Of a stretch of DNA of 64,000 nt, positions 20,641 through 29,889 are shown piece by piece (position 1 is the stretch's first letter; every line of letters begins with the position of its first letter). Position numbers and translations under genes: made by a program. This DNA is from Histomonas meleagridis (taxonomy: Eukaryota > Parabasalia > Tritrichomonadida > Dientamoebidae), in the NCBI GenBank assembly GCA_020186115.1, contig WSYJ01000113.1, positions 806,001 through 870,000 on the forward strand, written 5' to 3'. The notes beneath the pieces were generated by a model. That model was given only the letters and a program-made list of their open reading frames with translations. It made no database searches and was not told the DNA's origin.

Positions 20641-20935
20641 TATACTTTGTAACTTTTTAGCTATGTTACAAAATATTCTAAACTTTGAGTTTCGCAAAAA
20701 TATTTGATTTCTGAATCTTTAACTTTATGTGAAAATCAGACTTCATACCTAGTAGCCTTATTCCTACAAGGCCTTTAGATGTTGAATTTTTTACATTTAT
20801 CAAACCAGAATGTGATATGCTCAAAGCATATCGGCATCGTCAAGGTGTAAAAAACATAATACTGCAATATTACAAGCACTGTAATAACTCTTGGTCAAAG
20901 AATGATTCTTTTCTCCGCCGTCAGGATTCCACAAA
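20641..20935 (-). pseudogene. partial decayed duplicate of the adjacent Rab-like GTPase gene
   Basis: This stretch aligns by eye, with many scattered substitutions and small indels, to about 21105-21400, the middle of the Rab-like gene downstream. Shared landmarks are the sequence around AATATTCTAAACT, TTTGATTTCTGAATCTTTAA and ACATAATACTGC, and the TAACTCTTGGT block. It covers the part between the WDTAGE motif (G3) and the ETSAK motif (G5). The frame is broken and both ends of the gene are absent. It is therefore a truncated tandem copy, in the same orientation as the intact gene. Confidence 0.75.
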
Positions 20936-20965
20936 AAAAGTAATAATAATAATTATAAAAATATT

Positions 20966-21664
20966 TTAGTTGCAGCATCCTTTGTTCTTCTTTGCATTTG
21001 TATTTGATTGGAGCTCGACAGTTTCACTTACCACCCTTTGTGTTCTTGGAATTCCGCTAATTTGATATGCTGATGTTAAAAAAATGATTCTATTCATAAC
21101 AGCCTCTACATTTTGCATATTTTTAGCTGATGTTTCGAAATATTCTAAACTATGAGTTTCGCAAAAATTTTTGATTTCTGAATCTTTAACTTTATGTGAA
21201 AGGTCAGACTTCATACCAAGTAACATTATTCCTATAAGGTCTTCAGATGTTGAGTTTTTAACGCTGTCAAGCCAGAATGCAACATGCTCAAATGAGTCTG
21301 GATCGTGAAGTGAAAAACATAATACTGCGATATTACAAGCTCTATAATAACTCTTGGTTAAAGAATGATTCTTTTCTTCACCAGCAGTATCCCATAAATT
21401 GATTAAAAAATTTAATCCGTTAACAAAGCATTCAATCCCATGATATTCAACGCCCACAGTAACAATATAATTGGCTTGGAATTCACCTGTTTCAATTGCT
21501 CTACAAAACGTTGTTTTCCCTACTGCATGATCGCCAACAAAAATAACTTTTGGTGCTTTTGTTGGTTTGATTAAATCACCAAAAGGAATTTTATCAAATT
21601 CTTTATGTAATTGGGAAAATTGCCCAAGTGCTGGCGTATTACTTAGTGTGTATTGTTTACTCAT
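20966..21664 (-). CDS. Rab-like small GTPase
   Basis: 232 residues from the ATG at 21664 (MSKQYTLS); an in-frame TTG 13 codons upstream is not used. G-box motifs are present: P-loop GDHAVGKTT, the switch I threonine in VTVGVEY, WDTAGEE, and the G5 ETSAK. The G4 box is GMKSD instead of GNKxD, so guanine specificity may be altered. The C-terminus ends CCN, compatible with geranylgeranylation and membrane attachment. A 40-residue N-terminal extension precedes the G domain. It would act in vesicle traffic, but the subclass is unclear; the long N-terminus and GDHAVGKT recall Rab34/36-like or trichomonad-specific Rabs. The stop reads TAAAA. Confidence 0.85.
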   Translation of the reverse strand: MSKQYTLSNTPALGQFSQLHKEFDKIPFGDLIKPTKAPKVIFVGDHAVGKTTFCRAIETGEFQANYIVTVGVEYHGIECFVNGLNFLINLWDTAGEEKNHSLTKSYYRACNIAVLCFSLHDPDSFEHVAFWLDSVKNSTSEDLIGIMLLGMKSDLSHKVKDSEIKNFCETHSLEYFETSAKNMQNVEAVMNRIIFLTSAYQISGIPRTQRVVSETVELQSNTNAKKNKGCCN

Positions 21665-21754
21665 TTTTAGTTGGTATGATAGGGCACCCCAAAAATAAAG
21701 CAAAAAAAATGACTTTAAATAAACAAAGTTTATACCTGTATTTAACTTTTATTT

Positions 21755-24700
21755 TTATATTTGCTCAATGTGCATCATCGAACGTGAGTTCTTGGCTTTT
21801 TCAACATTGATATCTTCTCTTATTTCCAACATTGTCTGGATTGCTCTAATAGGAGGAACATTTAATGGTTCCATATTATCACAAATTTTTATCATTACGT
21901 GAATTGCTGTCATTCTTACCAACGATGGAAGTTCTTTCTTTGTTAATATTGATGATCCATTTAAAGGTCCGAACCATCCGACATCTTCTTTACTCTTCAC
22001 GTCAACCCTAAACAAACCAGTATGTAAAGGATAAATTATTATATGTGCTTGATTAAATTGAGATGTAATCATTTCAATATCATATTCTAATTCATCTTCA
22101 CACCATAAAATATGTACGTGATCATTACCAATATGTCTTTTTTTAAGAATTTGTTGTTCATCACCTTGAACAATTGGCATCAATGGTGCAACATGAAACA
22201 TAATTTCATATAAAGAATCCTCATAAAAAATAGATGTATTCCCATTAGTAAGTCCTTTTATATCGAGTCCTCCATCATATTTATTATGAGTTTGTAAGTC
22301 AACATTCCAACCTATACCTTGTAGGAACTCTTTAAAATGTTTTGACGTATTTTCCCATTTAATAGTAAAAATCTCATTTTGATTTTGAACTCCTTTTGGT
22401 ACATATAATATTGCAATTTTTGAAAAAAATCGATTAACATTTTTTATTAGGAATGAAAGTTTTGCTAGATTTTTAGCATCTGGTTCTATATAATATATTT
22501 CATTTGTTAAATATCCAAGTGAAGTAATCACATTAGAAAAATGTTTAAAATCTGTATTAGGTTTCCAAACAATATTTGATTGGATTTTTGTTTTATATTT
22601 GGTATACAATGAATTTATTTGATTTATAAAATATTTATCATTTTCTGGTAATGAATCTTTTGTTGCTATTATTTTTTGAGTATTAAATTTTTGAGTTGTT
22701 ATATCGAAAAATGATTTATTTTCCATTTTTAGTATTGTTTTTACTATTTTCTGATTTTTTACAAAATCCCAATTCGAAAATACATCTTCACATTTTTGTT
22801 CAGTAAAACATTCATGGATATCTTGAAAATCCCAATAAAAATATTCACCTTTATGAAAAATATTTAATGAGACACCTTTATTATGTTTTTTATAATTAAT
22901 AACATTATAATTATGCAAAAAATAATTTTTATTATTTTCACAACTTTTAATATCAAATGTACATTTTTTAGAGAGATATGATGGAAATACTTTTACTCTT
23001 GTGGATAATTTATATATTAACATATTTATATGAATTTTTAATTTGCTATTTTCAGTATTTTCATAATAATATATTAAATTTTTTGCTGATTTTTGTAGAA
23101 TTTTTGTTTGAATAGCCATATCATAAAAGTAAATTAATATTTCTGTAATCAAACTGAAAATATTTAAAATAAATTGAGGATCATCATTAACATTTGGCCA
23201 AATTTTAGTGATTTTTTCAAAAATTTCTTTAAATCTTTTCATCTTTTTAAAATAATTATAATAAGTTATAATAATATTTTTTAAGATAATTGTTGCTTCA
23301 ACAGAATTATATTTTTGTATTTGAACACACATTTCTAGCAAGATATATACAATAACATTTTCATTAGGATTATCTTTAATGATTTCATATGCACAATATA
23401 CTGAATAAGCAGAAAGGAAATTTGTTAAATGTTTCAATTCAAATTTCATTTTCTTTATTAATTGAAATACTCTTTCTTCTAAATTATTTCCTTCTTTATC
23501 TAATATTTCCATTGCTTTAACAATTAACGAATGATTATTTTTCACAATGTTTTTTATAGCTGTCAATAAATTATTGTTTTTTGAATATGTGACTGAGAAA
23601 AGAGGAGTTAATGAAAGAAATGATATCTGATTTGGGTTTGGATTATTTTCAAGAAATGAAATTAAAATAGGAATTAATATATTTGATCCTGCAAAACCTA
23701 CTGATAATGTTTCTACACAATTATCATATGCAAGTTCTGATAATTCATGATCTTTATGTAAAAGACAAACAATAACACAAGTATACCATTTCATAAGTAT
23801 ATTCATATCAAAAAGATATTTTGATTCAGATTTTAAAATAATATCTTTAAGAATTTTATAACTTGCTTTAAATATTCTTTCATTTGTTTGATAAAGAATG
23901 GAATCAAATAGGAAATTTCCACATATTTTTATGGTTGTATTATGTTCAAATTGAATAGATCTTGGAATTCTTGACAACTTTAATAATGCACTTGCATAAC
24001 TATTTAAAGCAGAATAAAGTCGAATTTGTACATTATCATCAAATTTTTTATAATCCTTAAATAAATCAATGAAAATGTCAATAGTTTCCAATTTTGGTTT
24101 GAAATTTAAAATATGAAAAGCAACTTTATTATTTGTATCAAACTCATATTTAATTGCTTCTGCTACTTTATATGGATTTTCAAGAATTTTTTCAAAGTTC
24201 AAAACAAACCAATCAAATTGACTTTTACTTTTTATTCTTTCTCTCCTTTGACTAAGAATCATGTTTTCCTTTATTGCTGCTTCTTGACTTAGATTAAATA
24301 ATTTGGGAAATTGTAAAACAGCCAAGAATTTACAAAACTGTCCATTCACATCAGAATATATATCTGAGTTAATGATTTTCTCTTTAATAAATTCCCAAAA
24401 TTTTTTGTTTTCGTAATTTTTCATCAATGCTACAGAAATAAGTGTAAAATAAAAAGAATACAAAAATGGTAATGATTTTTCATATTGACGAAGTGCAATA
24501 TCTATATAAATTAATAAATCATCTTTAACAACTGAAAACAAACTTCTAATCAAATCATAAACAAAAGCAGAAAAGAATACATTATTTTGTATTGAAGAAG
24601 AATTAACACTTGATGAAATAAAAGTTTGATATACATCAATATGATTACTTACCAATTCTTTCATTGCTTTTTCAGAAATACAAACTTTCCTTTGAAGTAA

Positions 24701-25483
24701 CAAAATATTCTTTTTAAAAGATATTTCATTTAATATGTAAATATAAAACATCGTTTTATCTTTTGATGGTGTAAAAAAATCACTTGGTTCACGAAAATTC
24801 GTAAGAAAATCAAAAATTTCATTGAAAATTTCTTCAGGTATCGAAGAAATATAACCAAATCCATGATTCGGATAATGGATTTTGATTGCAAGTTGATAAA
24901 ATATTATATTTAAAATACCATCAAATAATAACCATTGATATATATCATTATCTTTATGTGTATCAATGAAAACTAACAAAGACTTAAATATATCATAATA
25001 ATCACTTTGTTTAACTTTTTTCTTAGGTTTAAAATTTAGTAAAATCATTTGATATGTAAAACTTTTATAACTTTCTATTTCTTTACTATTATTAGTCAAA
25101 TTATCAAAAGGATAGAATAAAGAAAATAGAAACATTAGAAAATCTTCTCTTTCTTTTGGAATAATTGCTAAAAAATTCAAGCACACTTCTTGTCCTTTTT
25201 TAGTTAATTCCAAATTTGAATCATGATATAAAAGAAATCTAAAAATAATTATTATACTTTGATGATCTTTTTCTATAATATTTTCTGGTTTTAAATATTT
25301 TACCATTTTTTGAAGACAATTAACAATCAACTTTTTATGAATTTTTGACTTTTTTTGTAATGCCTTTTGGATAAACACACCTAATTCAGTAAAAAAATCA
25401 GAGAGTTTAGTATTAAAAAAATCTTGAATATCAAATTTTGGTTCTCCAAATGTCTTAAGAACAGATTTAAGAAATGAATTCAT
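21755..25483 (-). CDS. tuberin/RalGAP-type RapGAP-domain protein
   Basis: 1242 residues. About 950 residues of helical, HEAT-like sequence are followed by a C-terminal Rap/Ran-GAP domain of the TSC2/RalGAP-alpha class. Seen directly: FKEFLQGIGWNVDL, then NKYDGGLD, YEIMFHVAPLMP, and the catalytic block KKRHIGNDHVHILW, whose asparagine corresponds to the Asn-thumb used to hydrolyse GTP on Rap/Rheb/Ral. Members of this family turn off small GTPases and in other eukaryotes feed into TOR or exocyst control. Human TSC2 and RalGAP-alpha are about 1800-2000 residues, so this is compact. No partner subunit is seen nearby. The gene sits upstream of the Rab-like gene in the same direction, with about 90 bp between. 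Confidence 0.85.
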   Translation of the reverse strand: MNSFLKSVLKTFGEPKFDIQDFFNTKLSDFFTELGVFIQKALQKKSKIHKKLIVNCLQKMVKYLKPENIIEKDHQSIIIIFRFLLYHDSNLELTKKGQEVCLNFLAIIPKEREDFLMFLFSLFYPFDNLTNNSKEIESYKSFTYQMILLNFKPKKKVKQSDYYDIFKSLLVFIDTHKDNDIYQWLLFDGILNIIFYQLAIKIHYPNHGFGYISSIPEEIFNEIFDFLTNFREPSDFFTPSKDKTMFYIYILNEISFKKNILLLQRKVCISEKAMKELVSNHIDVYQTFISSSVNSSSIQNNVFFSAFVYDLIRSLFSVVKDDLLIYIDIALRQYEKSLPFLYSFYFTLISVALMKNYENKKFWEFIKEKIINSDIYSDVNGQFCKFLAVLQFPKLFNLSQEAAIKENMILSQRRERIKSKSQFDWFVLNFEKILENPYKVAEAIKYEFDTNNKVAFHILNFKPKLETIDIFIDLFKDYKKFDDNVQIRLYSALNSYASALLKLSRIPRSIQFEHNTTIKICGNFLFDSILYQTNERIFKASYKILKDIILKSESKYLFDMNILMKWYTCVIVCLLHKDHELSELAYDNCVETLSVGFAGSNILIPILISFLENNPNPNQISFLSLTPLFSVTYSKNNNLLTAIKNIVKNNHSLIVKAMEILDKEGNNLEERVFQLIKKMKFELKHLTNFLSAYSVYCAYEIIKDNPNENVIVYILLEMCVQIQKYNSVEATIILKNIIITYYNYFKKMKRFKEIFEKITKIWPNVNDDPQFILNIFSLITEILIYFYDMAIQTKILQKSAKNLIYYYENTENSKLKIHINMLIYKLSTRVKVFPSYLSKKCTFDIKSCENNKNYFLHNYNVINYKKHNKGVSLNIFHKGEYFYWDFQDIHECFTEQKCEDVFSNWDFVKNQKIVKTILKMENKSFFDITTQKFNTQKIIATKDSLPENDKYFINQINSLYTKYKTKIQSNIVWKPNTDFKHFSNVITSLGYLTNEIYYIEPDAKNLAKLSFLIKNVNRFFSKIAILYVPKGVQNQNEIFTIKWENTSKHFKEFLQGIGWNVDLQTHNKYDGGLDIKGLTNGNTSIFYEDSLYEIMFHVAPLMPIVQGDEQQILKKRHIGNDHVHILWCEDELEYDIEMITSQFNQAHIIIYPLHTGLFRVDVKSKEDVGWFGPLNGSSILTKKELPSLVRMTAIHVMIKICDNMEPLNVPPIRAIQTMLEIREDINVEKAKNSRSMMHIEQI

Positions 25484-25672
25484 TTTAAGTTTTATTTTTT
25501 TAACCCAACTAAAATGTTCCTAATAAAATATTCGAAAAACCAAAATAAAATTAGCAATAATAATTATATAAAGACAATTTGATCAAAGTGAAAAAAATTT
25601 TTTTTATTAATAAAAATAAACTATTGAAATTAAAGGTTAAAAAAAAATTAAAATTTCACCAAATGAGTTATT

Positions 25673-26260
25673 TTATTTGCTTACTGAACGCATAGCTTCA
25701 ATAGCAGCTTTAAGTTCTCTTGAAAGATCCTCTGCTTGTTCTGATGTCATTGCGAATGAAAATGTATTTCCATTCTTTGGACTAAACCTAAGACACAAGC
25801 TACCTTTGGGGAAATTATTTCCTCCCTTTTTCTCCAATATAATATCCGATCTAAAATCAAAAACAGAAACTTCTGAAAATCTCTGGAAGTTATTCCTGAA
25901 GTATTTTCTTAATGTTTGTCTGTTTTCACGATAAAATCTTGTGATTGTGCTAGTGTGAGAAAGAGGTGTACCAAGTTGTTGAAGTTCTTGTGATAAATCT
26001 TCAGGATCAACATTAAAACGAACCGCATTTTGGATAATGAAAGAAAGGACAGCAAGGACAGAACGTGTTTGGCTTTCATTTAATTGAGCATCTGCTAAAT
26101 GTCTATAGATTTCATCAAAATCTACCTCAGCTTCAATTAAAAGATTTAAAACTTGAAGCAAAATGAACTTAATACGAACTGAAGACACATAAGAGAGTGT
26201 ATTTAATTCAGATATGATCCAATCTGGTGCATCGCTGTTTCCAAGAAACTTGAAGAGCAT
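25673..26260 (-). CDS. COMMD4: COMM domain-containing protein 4
   Basis: 195 residues against 199 for human COMMD4, co-linear throughout. [20 protein letters not shown] corresponds to [40 protein letters not shown] and the following ELQQLG.P match the conserved centre. The C-terminal COMM domain (about 115-190) ends in the leucine/alanine-rich helix [9 protein letters not shown]. COMMD4 is one of ten subunits of the Commander complex, which with CCC/Retriever recycles cargo from endosomes. The ATG at 26260 is the natural start. Upstream on the coding strand lies GGCACTTTTGA, similar to the element before the TRRAP-like gene. The stop is TAAG with an AATAAA a few bases on. Confidence 0.88.
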   Translation of the reverse strand: [195 protein letters not shown]

Positions 26261-26513
26261 TTTGTCACTTTTTATTCATATCGGTTTTCAAAAGTGCCAA
26301 AACTTAAATTCAGTTTCAATTGAAACCAATGTCACTTTTCAGTTCATTTAACGACCATGTTGATCGTCAATCGGCTTCTCCTTTCGATAAGTCTTCTTTC
26401 TATGTAAATCACTATTCTCGTGTTTATTTCACAAGTATTGATTTTATTAACATCACTAAAAACATATATTTTTGATTTTCATCAATCAACTAAAAATACT
26501 ATTTATGGTTCAA

Positions 26514-27566
26514 TCAAATTTCAGACAAGTGAACATGCTTATCCTCTTCTTCAGGATGTTCGTCCTTTTCTTCTTCCTCTTCCTCCTCTTCTTCAACATT
26601 CTTTTTCCCACTCTTATCACAGAATCCAATGAAAATAGCAGCGGCCAAAAGCACTAAGCCTAATACCGATATTGCAATTTCCCATGCAACGTAAGCGCTC
26701 CATTCTTTTAGCCAAAATACTCCTAATGCAACGCCGACAATAATCTGGCCGAATGGTACAAAATTAGCGCCAACTGCACCAACGTTATTCACTAAATACA
26801 TAAACCCATGAACGGCAACACCAGATGCAAACACGCCAAGCATTAACGGCCACATCCATTGAAGCCAATCCGACTGCTCACATGATTCTTTGATTTTCTG
26901 AGGACCGTCCATGATGAGCGACCAAATCATATCGAATATAAATGATGTAAATGTTTGAACCATACAACTTATTGTTATATCTACGTTTGTAGCCTTCCAT
27001 TTGAAATACACCGAAGCAACGCCAAGGAGTATGACTGCAACAATAAGAAGAATATATCCAACTGCAACCATTGTTGTTGATTTTTCATTTGTTGTATGGT
27101 TAAATGATGGAATGGCAGTAAGAACAACACCAACAATAGAGCTTAGAAGAGCAAAGAGCTTGAACAAATTAAATCGTTCATCGGGAAATATAAAATGCGA
27201 TATAATTTGACTCACAGTAGGACTAACAGGTTTGCACATTTGAACAGCTGCACTTGGAATCCATTGTTGAGCAATAGCAATAAGTGAATGAGGAATTGCT
27301 AAATTAAAAAGTCCACCAATTGTTATATGGACAAAAAGCATAAAGCCTCTTGCCATAACTTGTTTAACAACGAGAACGTATCCTCGCTCGAATTTGAGCC
27401 TAAAAAGGAAAACAATTAGGCAAAAACCAAAACCAAATAACATTCTGAAAACAATTATAAGTTCTGGGGTAAATGTTTTAAGAGCTTGGGTTACAGCGGC
27501 TGAAGACGCACCATAGGCAACAGCACAAAAAATAAATGAGATTGCAATAAGCGGAGAGCACTTCAT
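26514..27566 (-). CDS. DMT-superfamily (EamA-like) multi-pass transporter
   Basis: 350 residues with about ten hydrophobic helices arranged as two five-helix halves, as in drug/metabolite transporters. The first half starts MKCSPLIAISFIFCAVAYGA and includes the FRMLFGFGFCLIVF helix. The second half includes VNNVGAVGANFVPFGQIIVG, the segment that in EamA proteins follows the conserved proline/glycine turn. A very acidic cytoplasmic tail rich in glutamate (about residues 325-345) closes the protein. Substrate cannot be told from sequence; sugar-phosphate, nucleotide-sugar and amino-acid exporters are all in this superfamily. An initiator-like TCATCG lies about 15-20 bp before the ATG at 27566. 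Confidence 0.8.
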   Translation of the reverse strand: MKCSPLIAISFIFCAVAYGASSAAVTQALKTFTPELIIVFRMLFGFGFCLIVFLFRLKFERGYVLVVKQVMARGFMLFVHITIGGLFNLAIPHSLIAIAQQWIPSAAVQMCKPVSPTVSQIISHFIFPDERFNLFKLFALLSSIVGVVLTAIPSFNHTTNEKSTTMVAVGYILLIVAVILLGVASVYFKWKATNVDITISCMVQTFTSFIFDMIWSLIMDGPQKIKESCEQSDWLQWMWPLMLGVFASGVAVHGFMYLVNNVGAVGANFVPFGQIIVGVALGVFWLKEWSAYVAWEIAISVLGLVLLAAAIFIGFCDKSGKKNVEEEEEEEEEKDEHPEEEDKHVHLSEI

Positions 27567-27859
27567 CGGGATCGAGAACGATGAAAGTTTTTTTCAATGA
27601 ATTTTGAGTAAACTTTTGAAATTGATCTTTTTGAACGGAACCATTCAGATCTGGTTTTTTGTGTTAAATTTATGGATGATTATGTAAACTTCACAATTTT
27701 TGTCGTTGATGTTTTTATTTAATGGAATCGAGTCAATAAAAAAAATTTAAGAAGAAACATTCATAAAATCAATCAAATTATCGACAAGTGACTGATTAGA
27801 AGAAAAAAAATAATTGATATTTCTTGTGAAAAAAATGATTGGCAAATTATCATTATGAA

Positions 27860-28612
27860 ATGCCATGTGAAAAATTCGAATGGAAAATGAAACAAAACGA
27901 AAAAACAGAAATAGAATCACTTCCTAGAGATCCAAACATGATATTTTCTGAAAAGGGGGATCAATGGTATGTTGAAAGCAGATTTTTTTGGTCAACTCAA
28001 CAACCAACAATAGAATCAATGATTTTTGGAAATGAAGAATATTCAATAATTGATTTAAGGTACACTTATAATGTTCTCTCTCTGCTTCAATTTGAAAAGA
28101 AAATAAAAGGTGGTGTTGTTGCGGATTGTGGTGGTGGAATAGGTCGTGTGTCTTTCCAAGTTTTAACGCATTTTTTCCAAAGCGTTGACATAGTGGATCC
28201 AATTCCACATTTTTTATTTAAGGCAAGAGAACATCTTGAAAAAGTTTTATCAGTGGATATAATTCAAAAAGGACTTGAAGAATGGAATCCATCAAAGGCT
28301 TATGATGCATTTTATATTCAATGGACAATGTGTTATTTAACAGATCGTGATTTGGTTTCATTTTTAAAAAGATGTTCTTTGTCCTCTTCTAAAGATTGCA
28401 TTTTCATCATCAAGGAAAATATTGCAGGAGTAGAACTTCAAACAGATAAATCACAATACGAGTATTACCCTGAGAGGAATTCAATTTGTAGAACATACCC
28501 ACATTTTTGCGAACTATTTAAAAAAGCCGGACTTGTTTTAGAAGAATATAGGATACAACCAAATTGGCCCAGCGACTTCCTTTCTGTTGCAATGTTCATT
28601 CTACGGAAATAA
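27860..28612 (+). CDS. NTMT1: N-terminal Xaa-Pro-Lys methyltransferase (NTMT1/Tae1 family)
   Basis: 250 residues from the ATG at 27860; the frame extends seven codons upstream only to a TTG. It is a class I SAM-dependent methyltransferase: motif I VADCGGGIGRVS (about residues 87-98), the acidic post-I strand VDIVDP, and the family-specific QWTMCYLTDRDLVSFLKRC, which matches QW.IGHLTD..L..FL.RC of NTMT1. Later features IKEN and the NSICRTYPHFCELFKKAGL block match the D..DSS..R....F...F..AGL region. This enzyme methylates the alpha-amino group of proteins that begin X-Pro-Lys/Arg once the initiator Met is removed, for example ribosomal proteins. The N-terminus is slightly longer than in human (222 residues). 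Confidence 0.87.
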   Translation: MPCEKFEWKMKQNEKTEIESLPRDPNMIFSEKGDQWYVESRFFWSTQQPTIESMIFGNEEYSIIDLRYTYNVLSLLQFEKKIKGGVVADCGGGIGRVSFQVLTHFFQSVDIVDPIPHFLFKAREHLEKVLSVDIIQKGLEEWNPSKAYDAFYIQWTMCYLTDRDLVSFLKRCSLSSSKDCIFIIKENIAGVELQTDKSQYEYYPERNSICRTYPHFCELFKKAGLVLEEYRIQPNWPSDFLSVAMFILRK

Positions 28613-28800
28613 CAATGCAAAATGATTCCAAACGTATTTTTGAATTCAAAAATTGAATTATACGTAACTTTTTCATAAAACGATAGAAGTTTCGAAACTT
28701 TTTTTTGGCACTGTGCAATACAAATAGAATTGGCATTTAAAAGTTTTTATTGTAAAAAATTGTAAGTTAGTGATTTTTACTGAATTGTAAAAAATTCCCA
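28613..28800. other. short spacer between convergent genes
   Basis: AT-rich DNA between the NTMT1-like gene and the ankyrin-module array. Nothing recognisable. Confidence 0.4.
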
Positions 28801-29885
28801 CTCATTTCCTAGTTAAGATATTGATAATTTCCGTATTACCATTCTCTTCAGCATAATTAAGTGCAGTTTTATACAATAATAACAAATTCCAAATATTTTT
28901 TTGAATTTTTAAGTTATTTGTATAAATATATTAAGACAGAAATTGATATCTTTAGCATCAATTTTAATATCTTTGTTTGAAACAAGTAAACTTACAATCT
29001 GACTGTAGTTACCCATAGATGCCTTTATAAGTGCTGTTTCAAACCACATGAATAAGTTTCATATATTATTTTAAAACACAAAATTGTGAAAATAAATATT
29101 AAATATTAAATATCATCATCAGCAGCATTGATATCAATATTCTTTTGGGCAAGAAGTAATTTAACAATTTCGATATGACCATATTTAACAGCTGATACAA
29201 GTGCTGTTACTAATAAAGTGAAGACATTTCTTAAATGATTTTGAAAATCCTAATTCTTCAAATAAACATGGATTAAATCAAATGAACGCAGGTTGCATTA
29301 ATATCAATATCTTTATGTCCTAGTAATAATTTAACTATTTCAATATTATTTTTCATAGATGCAATTATAAGTGCTGTTGCATAATATTATAATAAATTTT
29401 AAATATTATAATGATATAAAAAATATATTAAATTAACACGAAAAATATTAATGAAATATTATCAGTATCATTAATATTAATTCCTTCTTTATTTAATAGT
29501 AACTTAGCAATTTCTATACAATTATATTCAGAAGCATACATAAGTGCTGATCTATATGAAAATTAGAATTTCCAAATATTATTTATAGACCCAAACTTAT
29601 TCAAACAAACTGTGAAAAAAATAAAATAATATCTTTAATATTTATATCAATTCCATTTTTATCAAGAAGTAGTTTAACTACTTCAGTATTACAATTTATT
29701 GTTGCTTTTATAAGTAATGTTCTAAATAATATGAATAATTCTTAAAACAAGCAAAAACAACACAGAATCGGAATGATTTATATTAATATCTTTTTGTTCA
29801 AGAAGTAATTTCAGTATTTCAATGTAACCATTTTCTAATGCTATAAATATTGCTGTATTAAATGATTTGTATAAACTCTTGGATA
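28800..29885 (-). repeat. array of spaced ankyrin modules, period about 172 bp
   Basis: On the minus strand seven single ankyrin modules occur in the same orientation as the ankyrin gene that ends at 29890. Approximate plus coordinates: 29771-29857, 29638-29722, 29469-29551, 29294-29379, 29122-29209, 28948-29041 and 28812-28872. Each encodes TALI.A...N..IVKLLL...IDIN. Between them lie non-coding AT-rich spacers of about 80-90 bp carrying stops, giving near-regular steps of 133, 169, 175, 172 and about 172 bp. Spacers share an element close to ATATTTGGAAATT and often TTTTCACA, and the modules start with a nearly constant ACAGCACTTAT. A normal ankyrin array would have only about 18-20 bp between these points. 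I see no consistent GT donor or trichomonad-type branch/acceptor. Confidence 0.75.
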
Positions 29886-29889
29886 AAAT

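Noticed and set aside
28800-29885. Annotating the spacers between ankyrin modules as introns
   Set aside because: No constant GT donor, and no trichomonad-type branch/acceptor block before the modules; some spacers end in TAG and others do not. Kept as a hypothesis to test only.
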